Source: Legionella moravica DSM 19234 (GTDB lineage: Bacteria > Pseudomonadota > Gammaproteobacteria > Legionellales > Legionellaceae). Taken from it: a stretch of 64,000 nt of DNA. The DNA is taken from contig NZ_KE383999.1 of NCBI RefSeq assembly GCF_000423305.1, positions 364,322 to 428,321 on the forward strand, given 5' to 3'. Positions 54,709-63,629 of the stretch are shown here, piece after piece. The notes below the pieces were generated by a model. That model saw nothing but the letters and a program-made list of their open reading frames with translations, ran no database searches and was not told the origin of the DNA. The translations under genes were made by a program, and so were the position numbers. The stretch's first letter is position 1, and each line of letters opens with the position of its first letter.

Positions 54709-55620
54709 TTAAGTTGATTCTCTCACCCTAGCCGGGAGATATAATCTAAAATTAAATAAACTATCCAATACGCCAAAAACAATATATGCAAACAGGACAA
54801 AAGCAGGTTTTAATAAAATTATCAGAAATAATAAAATTACTACTCTTACCTGTCGTTTGCGTGCTAAAGCAAAGTATGCCAAAGAAAAACCTGATAACAA
54901 AAAATAACCAAGAATAAGCGGTAATAAATTAATCGCATAAGATACTTCAAAATACGATGCAATCGATACCATGACCAAAATTAAAAAGGCCAATCTACCG
55001 CTACGAAATTCCAATATTTCTGTTTTAAAGCCCTCAGGCAAAAATAACTTTGACTGAATTAATCGTGCAAAAAGTAAGGAGATCATTGCAGAAAAAATCA
55101 CGCTTAAAATTTGCAAGCCAAAAAAGAGCTGAGCCAAAATAAAAGAACTTAAGCCATCTGTATTGCTGTTTAGGATTTGATTGTATTCCTGAAATTGAAC
55201 CAGCAGATGTTTGAACTGTTCAAACTGGCTAATAACAAAATCCGGAGCAATAAACTGAAGGCTGATAAATCCAATAAATGCTTGTATAAAAAAGATACCG
55301 AAAACAGATTGCCAACTGGTTGTCGCGCGTAATGTTACCGCAGCTATAAAACAGGGGACATAAGTTATCAGAGTATTTATTAGCGCACTTTCTACTGGCA
55401 CCAGCATCAACAACGGAACAGAATGAACCACAAGTGCAGGTAACATTACTTCAAAGCCAGGTTTTGCCCCTTTTCTCAAGGTAACTAAAGAAACAAGAGC
55501 AACAGATAGCCAGGAAGCAAAAGGCAATATGGAAAAGATAACAGCAAACATTATCGCCTGCTGTTTATTTTCAAGCACTATTTTACTTTGTCTCGTTATA
55601 AAATTGCCTGCACGCATCAT
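54709..55620 (-). CDS. DUF2232 (YybS-like) membrane protein
   Basis: 303 aa, about eight membrane helices, basic C-terminus (NFRLYLPARVRE). It lies between rpsR and rplI, where a DUF2232 protein is found in Legionella, Coxiella and many Gram-positives. Function unknown; conserved placement suggests a link with the ribosome or replication restart but there is no sequence evidence of either. Confidence 0.82.
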   Translation of the reverse strand: MMRAGNFITRQSKIVLENKQQAIMFAVIFSILPFASWLSVALVSLVTLRKGAKPGFEVMLPALVVHSVPLLMLVPVESALINTLITYVPCFIAAVTLRATTSWQSVFGIFFIQAFIGFISLQFIAPDFVISQFEQFKHLLVQFQEYNQILNSNTDGLSSFILAQLFFGLQILSVIFSAMISLLFARLIQSKLFLPEGFKTEILEFRSGRLAFLILVMVSIASYFEVSYAINLLPLILGYFLLSGFSLAYFALARKRQVRVVILLFLIILLKPAFVLFAYIVFGVLDSLFNFRLYLPARVREST

Positions 55621-55625
55621 TATTA

Positions 55626-55853
55626 TTATCTATGGCTGTCACAATAGGGCAATAAACCAATGAAACGAGCATGCTTGATTGCTTTGGCTAATTGTCTTTG
55701 AAAACGAGTTTGAGTACCGGTGATTCTGCTAGGTACTATCTTTCCTGTTTCGGATATGTAATTTTTTAATAAATTAATATCTTTATAATCAATTTCATTA
55801 CCACCTTCAGCACTGAAGCGGCACATTTTTTTTCTACGGAAATAAGCTGACAT
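55626..55853 (-). CDS. rpsR: 30S ribosomal protein S18
   Basis: 75 aa from ATG 55853, with GGAG seven bases upstream. S18 motifs are evident: [52 protein letters not shown]. It binds S6 on the small subunit platform, matching the rpsF neighbour. Confidence 0.97.
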   Translation of the reverse strand: MSAYFRRKKMCRFSAEGGNEIDYKDINLLKNYISETGKIVPSRITGTQTRFQRQLAKAIKHARFIGLLPYCDSHR

Positions 55854-55866
55854 CAATGTTCTCCTC

Positions 55867-56205
55867 TTAAGCAGTTCTGGTTTCTTTTTCTTTCTTCATC
55901 AACACGGATTCACTTGTAATCGCTTGTTTTTGAACAGTAATTAAATTTCTTAAAATTGCATCATTAAATTTAAATGCATTTTTAATTTCTTCCAGGGCTT
56001 CAAGATTACACTCGATGTTTAGCAAAATGTAATGCGCTTTATGTACATCGTTTATTGGATATGCTAACTGGCGACGACCCAGATCTTCTTTACGGTGAAT
56101 AATGCCATTGTGTTTACTTATGATCCCTTCGTAGCGTTCAACCATTGCAGGTACTTGTTCGCTTTGATCTGGGTGCACAAGAAACATAATTTCGTAATGT
56201 CTCAT
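55867..56205 (-). CDS. rpsF: 30S ribosomal protein S6
   Basis: 112 aa from ATG 56205, with AGGAG five bases upstream; the longer frame from 56304 is not needed. Family residues: [40 protein letters not shown] then HYILLNIEC. The first gene of the operon. Confidence 0.97.
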   Translation of the reverse strand: MRHYEIMFLVHPDQSEQVPAMVERYEGIISKHNGIIHRKEDLGRRQLAYPINDVHKAHYILLNIECNLEALEEIKNAFKFNDAILRNLITVQKQAITSESVLMKKEKETRTA

Positions 56206-56815
56206 GATTTCTCCTTGTGGATAAAGCCTTCTGATTCTACATTGAGCCAGTAAGGCAAGGTTTAAAAAGCTGCCAATTATAACTGGTTTATAAACTAGAT
56301 ACAAATGAAAACATGAATAGTTCTATTTTTAAATTAATTCACGGCTGATATATAATAAAATTTGATTGGTTGTTAGAGGTTAAAACGTTTGAATAGCTTT
56401 GAGTAGAATAGCGGGTTGATGTATTTAAGACACCAGAGCAAGTCTAATGCCTCATAAATCAATTATAAATTCGAATCAATAAATTTTCGGGCCAAGACCC
56501 AATCTAAGGTAAAAAGTAAGGAGCTCTCATGCATAAAGCGCGGGAAAGAAGGGAAAGAGATATCATATCAACAGACCCTAATAAATTGCTTACTCTCTCT
56601 ATCTTGTGCGCGAACCTGCTGTTCATTAACTGACTTCTGTGCTCATTAAGGACGCACTTGTTTTCTATTAAATCAAAAGTAAAATTATTTCTTTAATTTT
56701 GGCTGAATTTATAGTGACAAGCATCACTGAATTAGGTTACCGTCCACATATTAAATGGCAAAGATTTACAGTTAACCTTAATACATAACTAATTATTAAA
56801 TAATGAGGTTTTTTA
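56206..56815. other. Intergenic region between rpsF and the csrA paralog
   Basis: This 610-base stretch between divergent genes carries the promoter of the ribosomal operon and of the csrA-like gene. A 34-codon frame at 56529-56633 with a good AAGGAG is listed separately. I see no RNA gene or strong hairpin. Confidence 0.45.
56529..56633 (+). CDS. Possible 34-aa small protein
   Basis: The frame starts ATG 56529 with TAAGGAG five bases upstream, a near-perfect ribosome binding site. The product is strongly basic at the N-terminus (HKARERREREI) and hydrophobic at the C-terminus (LLTLSILCANLLFIN), like a short membrane-associated peptide. It could also be chance; no homolog recalled. Confidence 0.3.
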   Translation: MHKARERRERDIISTDPNKLLTLSILCANLLFIN

Positions 56816-57013
56816 ATGGATATCATATCTCTTCAATTTGAAGATCCACTAATAATACGCATTGGAGATACTGTTGTAAAAATTCTTGCTTTCAAAACTC
56901 AGGAGCATGGCAATATAAAGTTTGGGGTTGAAGCTCCCAGAACTATCAATATACATAGAGAAGAGATCTTCCATGCCATCAAACAAAAAGAACTTTTAAA
57001 TGCAGTAGACTAA
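56816..57013 (+). CDS. Divergent CsrA/RsmA paralog
   Basis: 65 aa with the CsrA fold: IIRIGDTVVKILAFKTQEHG, then IKFGVEAPRTINIHREEIF. The conserved HREEI with arginine near position 48 (CsrA Arg44) is kept, but the N-terminal strand is ISLQFEDP instead of MLILTRR, so the Arg4 used in RNA binding is missing. RNA binding may be altered. From memory this is lpg1593. An AGG lies eight bases before ATG. PAP2 gene follows by ten bases. Confidence 0.85.
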   Translation: MDIISLQFEDPLIIRIGDTVVKILAFKTQEHGNIKFGVEAPRTINIHREEIFHAIKQKELLNAVD

Positions 57014-57023
57014 CATTTTTCCA

Positions 57024-57908
57024 ATGCAAAATAATATCAATCGATACCTTCCCTTGCTCGTATGTTTGATAATTGGCTTATCTTTTTGTGCATTGCTCAT
57101 CAACCACATTTTATTTAAATTTCCGGGAAATAACTTTTTCCCGGAAGGCACCCCTGTTCTTGCCTTAATTCTATGCATCAATTATTTGGGATTATTTGTA
57201 TACTTCGGTGCGCATTCGAAAGCCAGTCGTTCTGGTAAAGAATTACTGTATTTTTTTTTCGTGATGTGTCTTATTGCACTGGCTACAAATGCCGTACAGC
57301 TGACCCCATTTTCTCCTATAGATATCTACATAGTCCAGTTCGAATCCAAACTGAATATTAACATGGTTAGTATATTGGAATGGACAAATAACTATCAATG
57401 GTTTAAGTTAATGCTCACCATCATTTACAGTTCCATACACTATCAGATGAGCATTATCCCGCTGCTCATCATTGCTGCAGGCAAATTTTATCTTCTGAGA
57501 GAATATTATTTTCTATTGCTGGTTACAGTAATTATAGGTTTTACATTTTATTATTTTTTTCCAACAACAGCTCCTGCCAGCATCCTGTCTAGCCCACTAT
57601 TTTCACCGGAACAAATTGCTACAGGGTATAAATTCAATCAAATTCATCATCACATTAATCCGACTACAAATGAAGGAGGATTAATCGCTTTACCTTCATT
57701 CCATACGGTATGGGCCATATATTGTGTCTATTTACTAAAAGAATGGATGATACCCTGTGCTATTTTGCTCATAATTAATGCATTGCTCATTATCTCATGT
57801 GTGCTATTGGGCTGGCATTATCCCATAGATATTTTTGGTGGATTAATACTGGCAGCAGCAGGATTTTATTTACTAAAGCTGGCCAGGGAACGAATTAGCC
57901 TTTGCTGA
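57024..57908 (+). CDS. PAP2-family phosphatase, Aur1-like membrane protein
   Basis: 294 aa, about six membrane helices. Catalytic motifs in the last part: ALPSFHTVWAIY (motif 2, PSxHT) and GWHYPIDIFGG (motif 3, H-x3-D). The variant PSFH and long N-terminal membrane region resemble the Aur1/inositolphosphotransferase branch rather than classic PAP. It may dephosphorylate or transfer a lipid head group; substrate unknown. Its stop overlaps the convergent L,D-transpeptidase gene by 14 bases. Confidence 0.88.
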   Translation: MQNNINRYLPLLVCLIIGLSFCALLINHILFKFPGNNFFPEGTPVLALILCINYLGLFVYFGAHSKASRSGKELLYFFFVMCLIALATNAVQLTPFSPIDIYIVQFESKLNINMVSILEWTNNYQWFKLMLTIIYSSIHYQMSIIPLLIIAAGKFYLLREYYFLLLVTVIIGFTFYYFFPTTAPASILSSPLFSPEQIATGYKFNQIHHHINPTTNEGGLIALPSFHTVWAIYCVYLLKEWMIPCAILLIINALLIISCVLLGWHYPIDIFGGLILAAAGFYLLKLARERISLC

Positions 57909-58794
57909 ATTGCCTCACAATTCCTGTCGGATTTGCCAGCTCATTCTTAATTACTTTATTAGAACTCAATTGGTGTTGATTCTTTTTAGCTAGCAAGATT
58001 TTCGTTAAATTCTCAAGATTTGAATTTGATTGGCCTTTTAATGGAGGTTGGACTTGAATGTAGCTAATGCCATCTTGGGTTCCAATCTTTACAGGTTCAT
58101 TAATAACTCGCACTGGTGTACCTATTGATACCAACTCATAAAGATGCTCAATATCTTCTGGCAGCATACGAATACATCCCGCACTTACTCGCGCGCCCAC
58201 TCCATCGGCTCTGTTAGTACCATGAATAAGAAAAGTAGGCCACCCCAGACGTAACGCATGCGTTCCAAGAGGATTATCCGGTCCGGGAGGAAATACTTCA
58301 GGCAATGGTGCACCAATCTCTTCCGCGGCAGCACGTACTTTTTCCGTAGGCCTCCAGACTGGATTAATCACTTTGTGAGTAACTCGGGTAAGTCCTACCG
58401 GAGTATTCCACCCTTCTTTACCTATCCCTACAGGAAAAGTAAGAACAACATTCTCATCGTCAGGAAAATAATACAAGCGATATTCAGCAAGATTAATAAC
58501 AATACCTGTTCTGGGCACATCGGGAATGATGTATTGAGAAGGAATAATTAAATGAGTATGAGCTGGCAGAGAGTGAACGGGATCAGCTTGTGGGTTCGCT
58601 CTAACCATTTCATAATAACCTAGGCCAAATCTGCGCCCTACCTCATCGATAGACTCATCAGCCTTTGAATAAGAATAGTGAATTTCTCCCACAACATCAC
58701 CTGAAGCAGGTAAAACAAAAGTTGCGGTGTAAGAACATTTCACGAATAGAGAAAGAAGTGAAAAAAAGAATAGCAATAATTTATTGTTTAGCAT
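57895..58794 (-). CDS. Exported L,D-transpeptidase with N-terminal LysM-like domain
   Basis: I place the start at ATG 58794, 299 aa, giving a clear signal peptide (LLLFFFSLLSLFVKCSYT); the longer frame from 58872 would run through the fadB terminator. A LysM-like segment lies at about residues 35-85 (ESIDEVGRRFGLGYYEMVRA). The YkuD domain shows FLIHGTNRADGVG then SAGCIRMLPEDI with the catalytic cysteine. It resembles E. coli ErfK/YbiS, which attach lipoprotein to or cross-link peptidoglycan. Confidence 0.9.
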   Translation of the reverse strand: MLNNKLLLFFFSLLSLFVKCSYTATFVLPASGDVVGEIHYSYSKADESIDEVGRRFGLGYYEMVRANPQADPVHSLPAHTHLIIPSQYIIPDVPRTGIVINLAEYRLYYFPDDENVVLTFPVGIGKEGWNTPVGLTRVTHKVINPVWRPTEKVRAAAEEIGAPLPEVFPPGPDNPLGTHALRLGWPTFLIHGTNRADGVGARVSAGCIRMLPEDIEHLYELVSIGTPVRVINEPVKIGTQDGISYIQVQPPLKGQSNSNLENLTKILLAKKNQHQLSSNKVIKNELANPTGIVRQFSKG

Positions 58795-58837
58795 TAGCAG
58801 CTCATAACCAGGATTAATGCGCAAATTACTGTGAATT

Positions 58838-58869
58838 AACAAGGCAACGCACACGAGCGTTGCCTTGTT
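58838..58869 (-). terminator. 13-bp hairpin downstream of fadB
   Basis: AACAAGGCAACGC and GCGTTGCCTTGTT form a perfect 13-bp stem with an ACACGA loop, ten bases past the fadB stop. No T run follows, yet the stem is strong. Confidence 0.7.
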
Positions 58870-58878
58870 CAAATAGGG

Positions 58879-60897
58879 TTATAAACTGGTATCCACTTTA
58901 AAACGTTCACCATATTTCGATTCAAATGTTTTAAATAAAGTTTCCAGCTTGTCTTTACCGAAATCATTGGCATAGTTCATTGGGCCACCACGAAATGGAG
59001 CAAAGCCGGTTGCGAATATCATCCCAGCATCAAGCAAATCAGAGTCAGCTACAACTCCCTCACGCAAACAAGCCGCAGACTCGTTAACCATTCTAAGGAT
59101 TAATCGATCTGCAATTGTTTTATCAATTGTCGCGGCAGGACGTTTTTTAACTGCTTTGCCTTTCTTATACTGGTAAAACCCTTCTCCTGTTTTACGACCC
59201 AGTTTTCCTGCTTTAACCATATCGCGTAATTTCTGAGGAACAGTTCCACCAAAATGGCTGGTGAGATTTTCAGCTACTGCAAGACATACATCCATGCCAA
59301 CGGTATCCGCTAACTCAACAGGCCCCATGAACATCCCAAATTCAAGGGCTGCTTCATCAATGGTTTCCCCGCTATAGCCTTCATCCAGGAGCTGAACACA
59401 CTCCATTAAATAAGGCATCAACACTCGGTTTACCAAAAATCCAGGACTGGATTTCACAGGTAATGGGAGCTTCCCAATTTGACCAACAAAAGCACACGAG
59501 TTGTGCTGAACTTTCTTGGCAGTGGTTGAACTGCTTACGATTTCAACCAGATCCATTTTAGCAACAGGATTAAAAAAATGTATTCCTACCAAACGTTTCG
59601 GATCCGCCATGACAGAGCTAATTTCATTCAAGGGAATGCTGGACGTATTCGTAGCAATAATGGCATCTTTCTTGGCTGCCTTTTCAACAGATTTCATAAT
59701 ATCTTGTTTGACTACCAGATTCTCAAATACTGCCTCGATAATGACATCTGCTTTAGCAATACCATATCCCTCAGGATCAGGAACCAGATTATCCATTGCT
59801 GCTTGTATTAAACGAGGTTTGCGCAATTTTTTCTTATAAAGCGCATAAGCTCTTCCAATAGCAGGCGCTATTTGAGCATGAGTTTTATCTTGCAAGGTAA
59901 CATGAATGCCGCGTAATGCACACCAGGCAGCAATATCACCACCCATAACACCAGCACCAATAACATGGACATGCTTAGCCTTGAACGTACTGTCTTTCGC
60001 AAAACCTTTTAACCGCTCACGCAAATGAAAGGCACGAATCAGATTTTTAGAAGTATCTCCGTTAGAAACAAGTTGTTCTACTGAATCTGCTTCTTTCAAA
60101 TAAGCTCTGTCACCAAAACCACCCTCTTTCTCCCAAAGATCAATTACAGCATAAGGCGCTGGATAATGTTCTTTACGAACACGTTTCGCGACATTGTAAC
60201 GGAGCAGATAAGCAATAGGTTTTCTCAACCAGGTACTGTTTGTTAATCCATCAATAAAAGATGGCTTATGCTTGGGTGGTTTATTCTTGATAAAATACTC
60301 AGCCGATCTTTTCAATTGTCTTACTGGAACTACTTCATCAATCATACCAAGACTTTTTGCTCGCGAAGCAGAGATTCCACTGCCAGTAAGAATTACTTGT
60401 GATAAGGCTTTAAAACCACCGATCAATTGAGGTAATCGAACGGTTCCTCCCCAGCCAGGATGAATACCTAACATCACTTCAGGCAAACCGATACGAGTAT
60501 CTTGTTCATCCGTTGCAATACGGTAGGTACACGCAAGGGCTAACTCAAAACCACCACCCATGCAAAAACCATTAATCATTGCTACCGTTGGAATCGATAA
60601 ATTTTGTAATCGAGAAAATACAGCTTGACCTTTCTGTAAAAAATCTACTGCCTGGGCTGCATTTTCAAATTGAGAGAATGCATTAACATCAGCACCAGCG
60701 ATAAAGCCTTTATCTTTTAGTGAATAAATAACTAATCCAATAGCCTTTTTATCCTGAGCGATTTCTTGTAAGAGGCTATTTAATTCATCCAGTACTTCTT
60801 CATTAATGCTATTAATGGCAGCATCTTTTCTGTTAATGCCTAACCATAAAATTGCATCTTTATCTCGTTGAAGATCCCAATGTTTGTAATTATTCAT
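58879..60897 (-). CDS. fadB: Fatty acid oxidation multifunctional enzyme, enoyl-CoA hydratase and 3-hydroxyacyl-CoA dehydrogenase
   Basis: 672 aa. Crotonase domain in residues 1-190 with the oxyanion-hole glycine region (KGFIAGADVNAF) and the FCMGGGFELALAC helix. 3-Hydroxyacyl-CoA dehydrogenase domains from about 310 with NAD site VIGAGVMGGDIAAWCALRGI, the catalytic His in VGIHFFNPV and Glu in LVEIV. It performs two steps of beta-oxidation. Overlaps the thiolase gene by eight bases, so translationally coupled. Confidence 0.94.
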   Translation of the reverse strand: MNNYKHWDLQRDKDAILWLGINRKDAAINSINEEVLDELNSLLQEIAQDKKAIGLVIYSLKDKGFIAGADVNAFSQFENAAQAVDFLQKGQAVFSRLQNLSIPTVAMINGFCMGGGFELALACTYRIATDEQDTRIGLPEVMLGIHPGWGGTVRLPQLIGGFKALSQVILTGSGISASRAKSLGMIDEVVPVRQLKRSAEYFIKNKPPKHKPSFIDGLTNSTWLRKPIAYLLRYNVAKRVRKEHYPAPYAVIDLWEKEGGFGDRAYLKEADSVEQLVSNGDTSKNLIRAFHLRERLKGFAKDSTFKAKHVHVIGAGVMGGDIAAWCALRGIHVTLQDKTHAQIAPAIGRAYALYKKKLRKPRLIQAAMDNLVPDPEGYGIAKADVIIEAVFENLVVKQDIMKSVEKAAKKDAIIATNTSSIPLNEISSVMADPKRLVGIHFFNPVAKMDLVEIVSSSTTAKKVQHNSCAFVGQIGKLPLPVKSSPGFLVNRVLMPYLMECVQLLDEGYSGETIDEAALEFGMFMGPVELADTVGMDVCLAVAENLTSHFGGTVPQKLRDMVKAGKLGRKTGEGFYQYKKGKAVKKRPAATIDKTIADRLILRMVNESAACLREGVVADSDLLDAGMIFATGFAPFRGGPMNYANDFGKDKLETLFKTFESKYGERFKVDTSL

Positions 60898-62209
60898 GTC
60901 CTTTCACCTCAGTCACTCGTTCAAGATACATAGCACCACCTTGGCCACCGCCAATGCATATGGAAGCCATACCCCGGGACTCATTTCTTTGTTCCATTGA
61001 TTTTAGTGTATGCAGGACAATACGTGCGCCACTGGCTCCAATGGGATGACCAGCCGCTATGGCCCCACCCTCTCTATTCAATCTATCCATTGATGGGCCA
61101 CCCATAGCTTCAGATAATCCCAGTTGAGTTTTGCAATATTCTTCATCATTCCATGCTGCTACACATCCTAAAACCTGTGCTGCAAAGGCCTCATTTATTT
61201 CCCAGCAATCGATATCCTGTGGTTTTAATTTGTGTCGTAACAATATTGGGGTAACTGCATGAACAGGACCCAAACCCATTTGCGACGGATCCAGAGCAGA
61301 CCATTGAGAATCTACAATTTTACCAAGAACCTTTAAATTATATTTTTTTACAGCATCCGCACTGGCCAGTAACAGTAAACAGGCACCATCGGTTATTTGA
61401 GAACTGTTCCCAGCGGTCACCATACCGTATTTTTTATCAAAGAAAGGCTTTAACTTAGCTAATTTTTCAACAGTCGAATCAGCGCGAACACCATCGTCCT
61501 GAGGGTAGACTTTACCTTTAGAATCGATAATAGGCGCAACCTCGGTCATTCTGTTTTCGTTATAAGCCGCTGCGAGTTTTAAATGGCTCTGCACAGCGAA
61601 CTCATCCATTTGCTCTCGAGTGAGATTAAATCTGTAGGCAACTTTTTCAGCGGTTTGCCCCATATTGAGACCAACTATAGGATCCGTTAATCCCCTGAGC
61701 AATGCAATTACAGGAGTCAGATAAGATGGTCTGAATTGAGAAATCAATCCAACTTTTTGCCCCATACTTTTTGCTGAGAACCAATTTGCAAGCCAGCCTG
61801 CCATTTTTTGATTAAAAAGTAATGGAGCATGACTCATGGCATCTGTGCCCCCAGCCAAAACCAAATTGCTACGGCCGTTGGCGATTTGCATTGCTGCATT
61901 ATCGAGAGCCTGCATTCCGGAGGCACAGTTTCTCATAACGGTAAATGCAGGTACTTTATCACCACATCCCAAACGTAAAGCAACGACACGAGCTATATTC
62001 GCTTCATCGGGGCCTGGCATGGCACTACCAATGATGACTTCATCCAAGTCTGATGGAGAAAAAGGTTGTCTGTTCAATAAGGTCATTCCTGCAGCAACAG
62101 CCAGGTCAGAACCCGTAAAGGGACCAATTCCTTTGGCTTTGAGAAACGGTGTTCGACTCCCATCAACCACGTATACATCTCGACCACTTAAATTCGACTG
62201 CTGTTTCAT
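60890..62209 (-). CDS. fadA: 3-ketoacyl-CoA thiolase (FadI-type)
   Basis: 439 aa, longer than FadA, close to FadI. Active-site cysteine in VMRNCASGMQALDNAA, catalytic His in WEINEAFAAQVLG, and the C-terminal GGAIAAGHPIGASGARIV. Thiolytic step of beta-oxidation, forming acetyl-CoA. First gene of the two-gene unit. From memory, lpg1597. Confidence 0.93.
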   Translation of the reverse strand: MKQQSNLSGRDVYVVDGSRTPFLKAKGIGPFTGSDLAVAAGMTLLNRQPFSPSDLDEVIIGSAMPGPDEANIARVVALRLGCGDKVPAFTVMRNCASGMQALDNAAMQIANGRSNLVLAGGTDAMSHAPLLFNQKMAGWLANWFSAKSMGQKVGLISQFRPSYLTPVIALLRGLTDPIVGLNMGQTAEKVAYRFNLTREQMDEFAVQSHLKLAAAYNENRMTEVAPIIDSKGKVYPQDDGVRADSTVEKLAKLKPFFDKKYGMVTAGNSSQITDGACLLLLASADAVKKYNLKVLGKIVDSQWSALDPSQMGLGPVHAVTPILLRHKLKPQDIDCWEINEAFAAQVLGCVAAWNDEEYCKTQLGLSEAMGGPSMDRLNREGGAIAAGHPIGASGARIVLHTLKSMEQRNESRGMASICIGGGQGGAMYLERVTEVKGHE

Positions 62210-62437
62210 TAGTCCTCCTTATTCGGGCCTGAATAACAGGTATTAACATAATATTAATAGACACAAAGATTAGCAGTAATCCTTTAAATTTGGAAATTTT
62301 TCATTGATTTTTATAAGAAAATAAATCATTGGTCTAACACCATCAATTTAATTTAAGTCCGATCCTGCCATTAGTTTTTGAGTGATTTTGTTCATTGGGA
62401 TGTATTTATGTTCGAGCCTTACCTGATGAGTATTCTC

Positions 62438-63274
62438 TTAATTTAGTCCGATGACCTTAGCTAAACAGTTGTCTTTATTTTCGCTTTCTGACTTAAAAGT
62501 TCTAGAACAGTAATCTTGAGAAGGCCTGTAGAATAAAGTAGATAAAAAAGCACTTAATAAACCTTTCTCTGACTGCTCTTTTATTTTAATTTCATTCTCA
62601 ACTGAATGAATTAATTCATCTAATTGCGAGTCTTTATGCTCTAAAATCAATAAAAAAGAATGAAGGCTTTTTAATACTGGTATGGGATGTTTTTGTTGAT
62701 TACTCAGAGCAAATAATACGTATTGCAAGTATTTAAGATCGACACTAACAACATAGTTCAAATCGGCAAACGTTTTTTTCTCAATCTGCCTTAGCAGGTT
62801 ATTCAAAGTGTAATCTATAAGCAGTGATCTATTGGCAATATATTCATTAATCGATCTCAGTTCGGAAGAGGATAAAACAGAGTCACTTTCGCATGTTCCA
62901 TCAAGATATTCTTCCCTTAACACAGCCAGTTCTTTACTGATATTCAGGGCATTGAAAATAGTTTTATCCTTTAAAACATCTATAAAATCAATGCTGAATA
63001 TCGCCTCCTCATCGGAGCTCTTGGCATGAAGAATAACAAGCCCCATACATCTTTGGGCAAACTGACTTAAAGTGATGTCTTTATTTTTACTGGATTGTAA
63101 AAAATTAAAAATATCCTTTACCAGACCCAATATAAACAAAGGTTCAAACTCATTATCTGCATAAATTTCTCTTTTAACCAAAGTGATTAGTTGCTTAATA
63201 AATAAGACGGCATTACGAGCCTCGGACACACAAATAGACGCGGCGAGATGTTCAAGAAATTTAAAATACCACAT
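62438..63274 (-). CDS. lem11: Lem11-like candidate Dot/Icm effector
   Basis: 278 aa, predicted almost all helical, Leu/Ile/Lys-rich, no signal peptide or membrane span. No known motif. The C-terminus is polar with glutamates (ESENKDNC), a feature of some type IV signals. From memory Lem11 (lpg1598) follows the fadB-thiolase pair, as here; I did not verify the sequence. Separated from fadA by 228 AT-rich bases. Confidence 0.75.
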   Translation of the reverse strand: MWYFKFLEHLAASICVSEARNAVLFIKQLITLVKREIYADNEFEPLFILGLVKDIFNFLQSSKNKDITLSQFAQRCMGLVILHAKSSDEEAIFSIDFIDVLKDKTIFNALNISKELAVLREEYLDGTCESDSVLSSSELRSINEYIANRSLLIDYTLNNLLRQIEKKTFADLNYVVSVDLKYLQYVLFALSNQQKHPIPVLKSLHSFLLILEHKDSQLDELIHSVENEIKIKEQSEKGLLSAFLSTLFYRPSQDYCSRTFKSESENKDNCLAKVIGLN

Positions 63275-63456
63275 GATTTCATGTCACAATAATGAGTGAT
63301 TGATATGTAATAACATAGATTCTCGCAAAATCATATGACATGTAATTTTGTTGAACATAAAGAATATTTTGCACGCTTCACTATAAATTTCTTCACTAAA
63401 ATCTAAAGAATTATTGACGAAGTCCAAATACCTGATATACTCCGCAACCATTGATT

Positions 63457-63546
63457 GGAGAGATGGCCGAGTGGTCGAAGGCGCTCCCCTGCTAAGGGAG
63501 TATGGGAGAAATCCCATCGAGGGTTCGAATCCCTCTCTCTCCGCCA
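63457..63546 (+). tRNA. tRNA-Ser(GCT)
   Basis: 90 bases with long variable arm. Acceptor GGAGAGA pairs with TCTCTCC, then G and an encoded CCA. Anticodon stem CTCCC/GGGAG, loop CTGCTAA, anticodon GCT at 63491-63493 (reads AGC/AGU). T arm GAGGGTTCGAATCCCTC is standard. Confidence 0.97.
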
Positions 63547-63552
63547 ATCAAC

Positions 63553-63629
63553 GCGCCCGTAGCTCAGTTGGATAGAGTATTTGGCTACGAACCAAAGGGT
63601 CGGAGGTTCGAATCCTTCCGGGCGCGCCA
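63553..63629 (+). tRNA. tRNA-Arg(ACG)
   Basis: 77 bases, six bases after tRNA-Ser. Acceptor GCGCCCG/CGGGCGC, D arm GCTCAGTTGGATAGAGT, anticodon loop CTACGAA with ACG at 63587-63589 (reads CGN with inosine), T arm GGAGGTTCGAATCCTTCC, encoded CCA. Confidence 0.97.
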
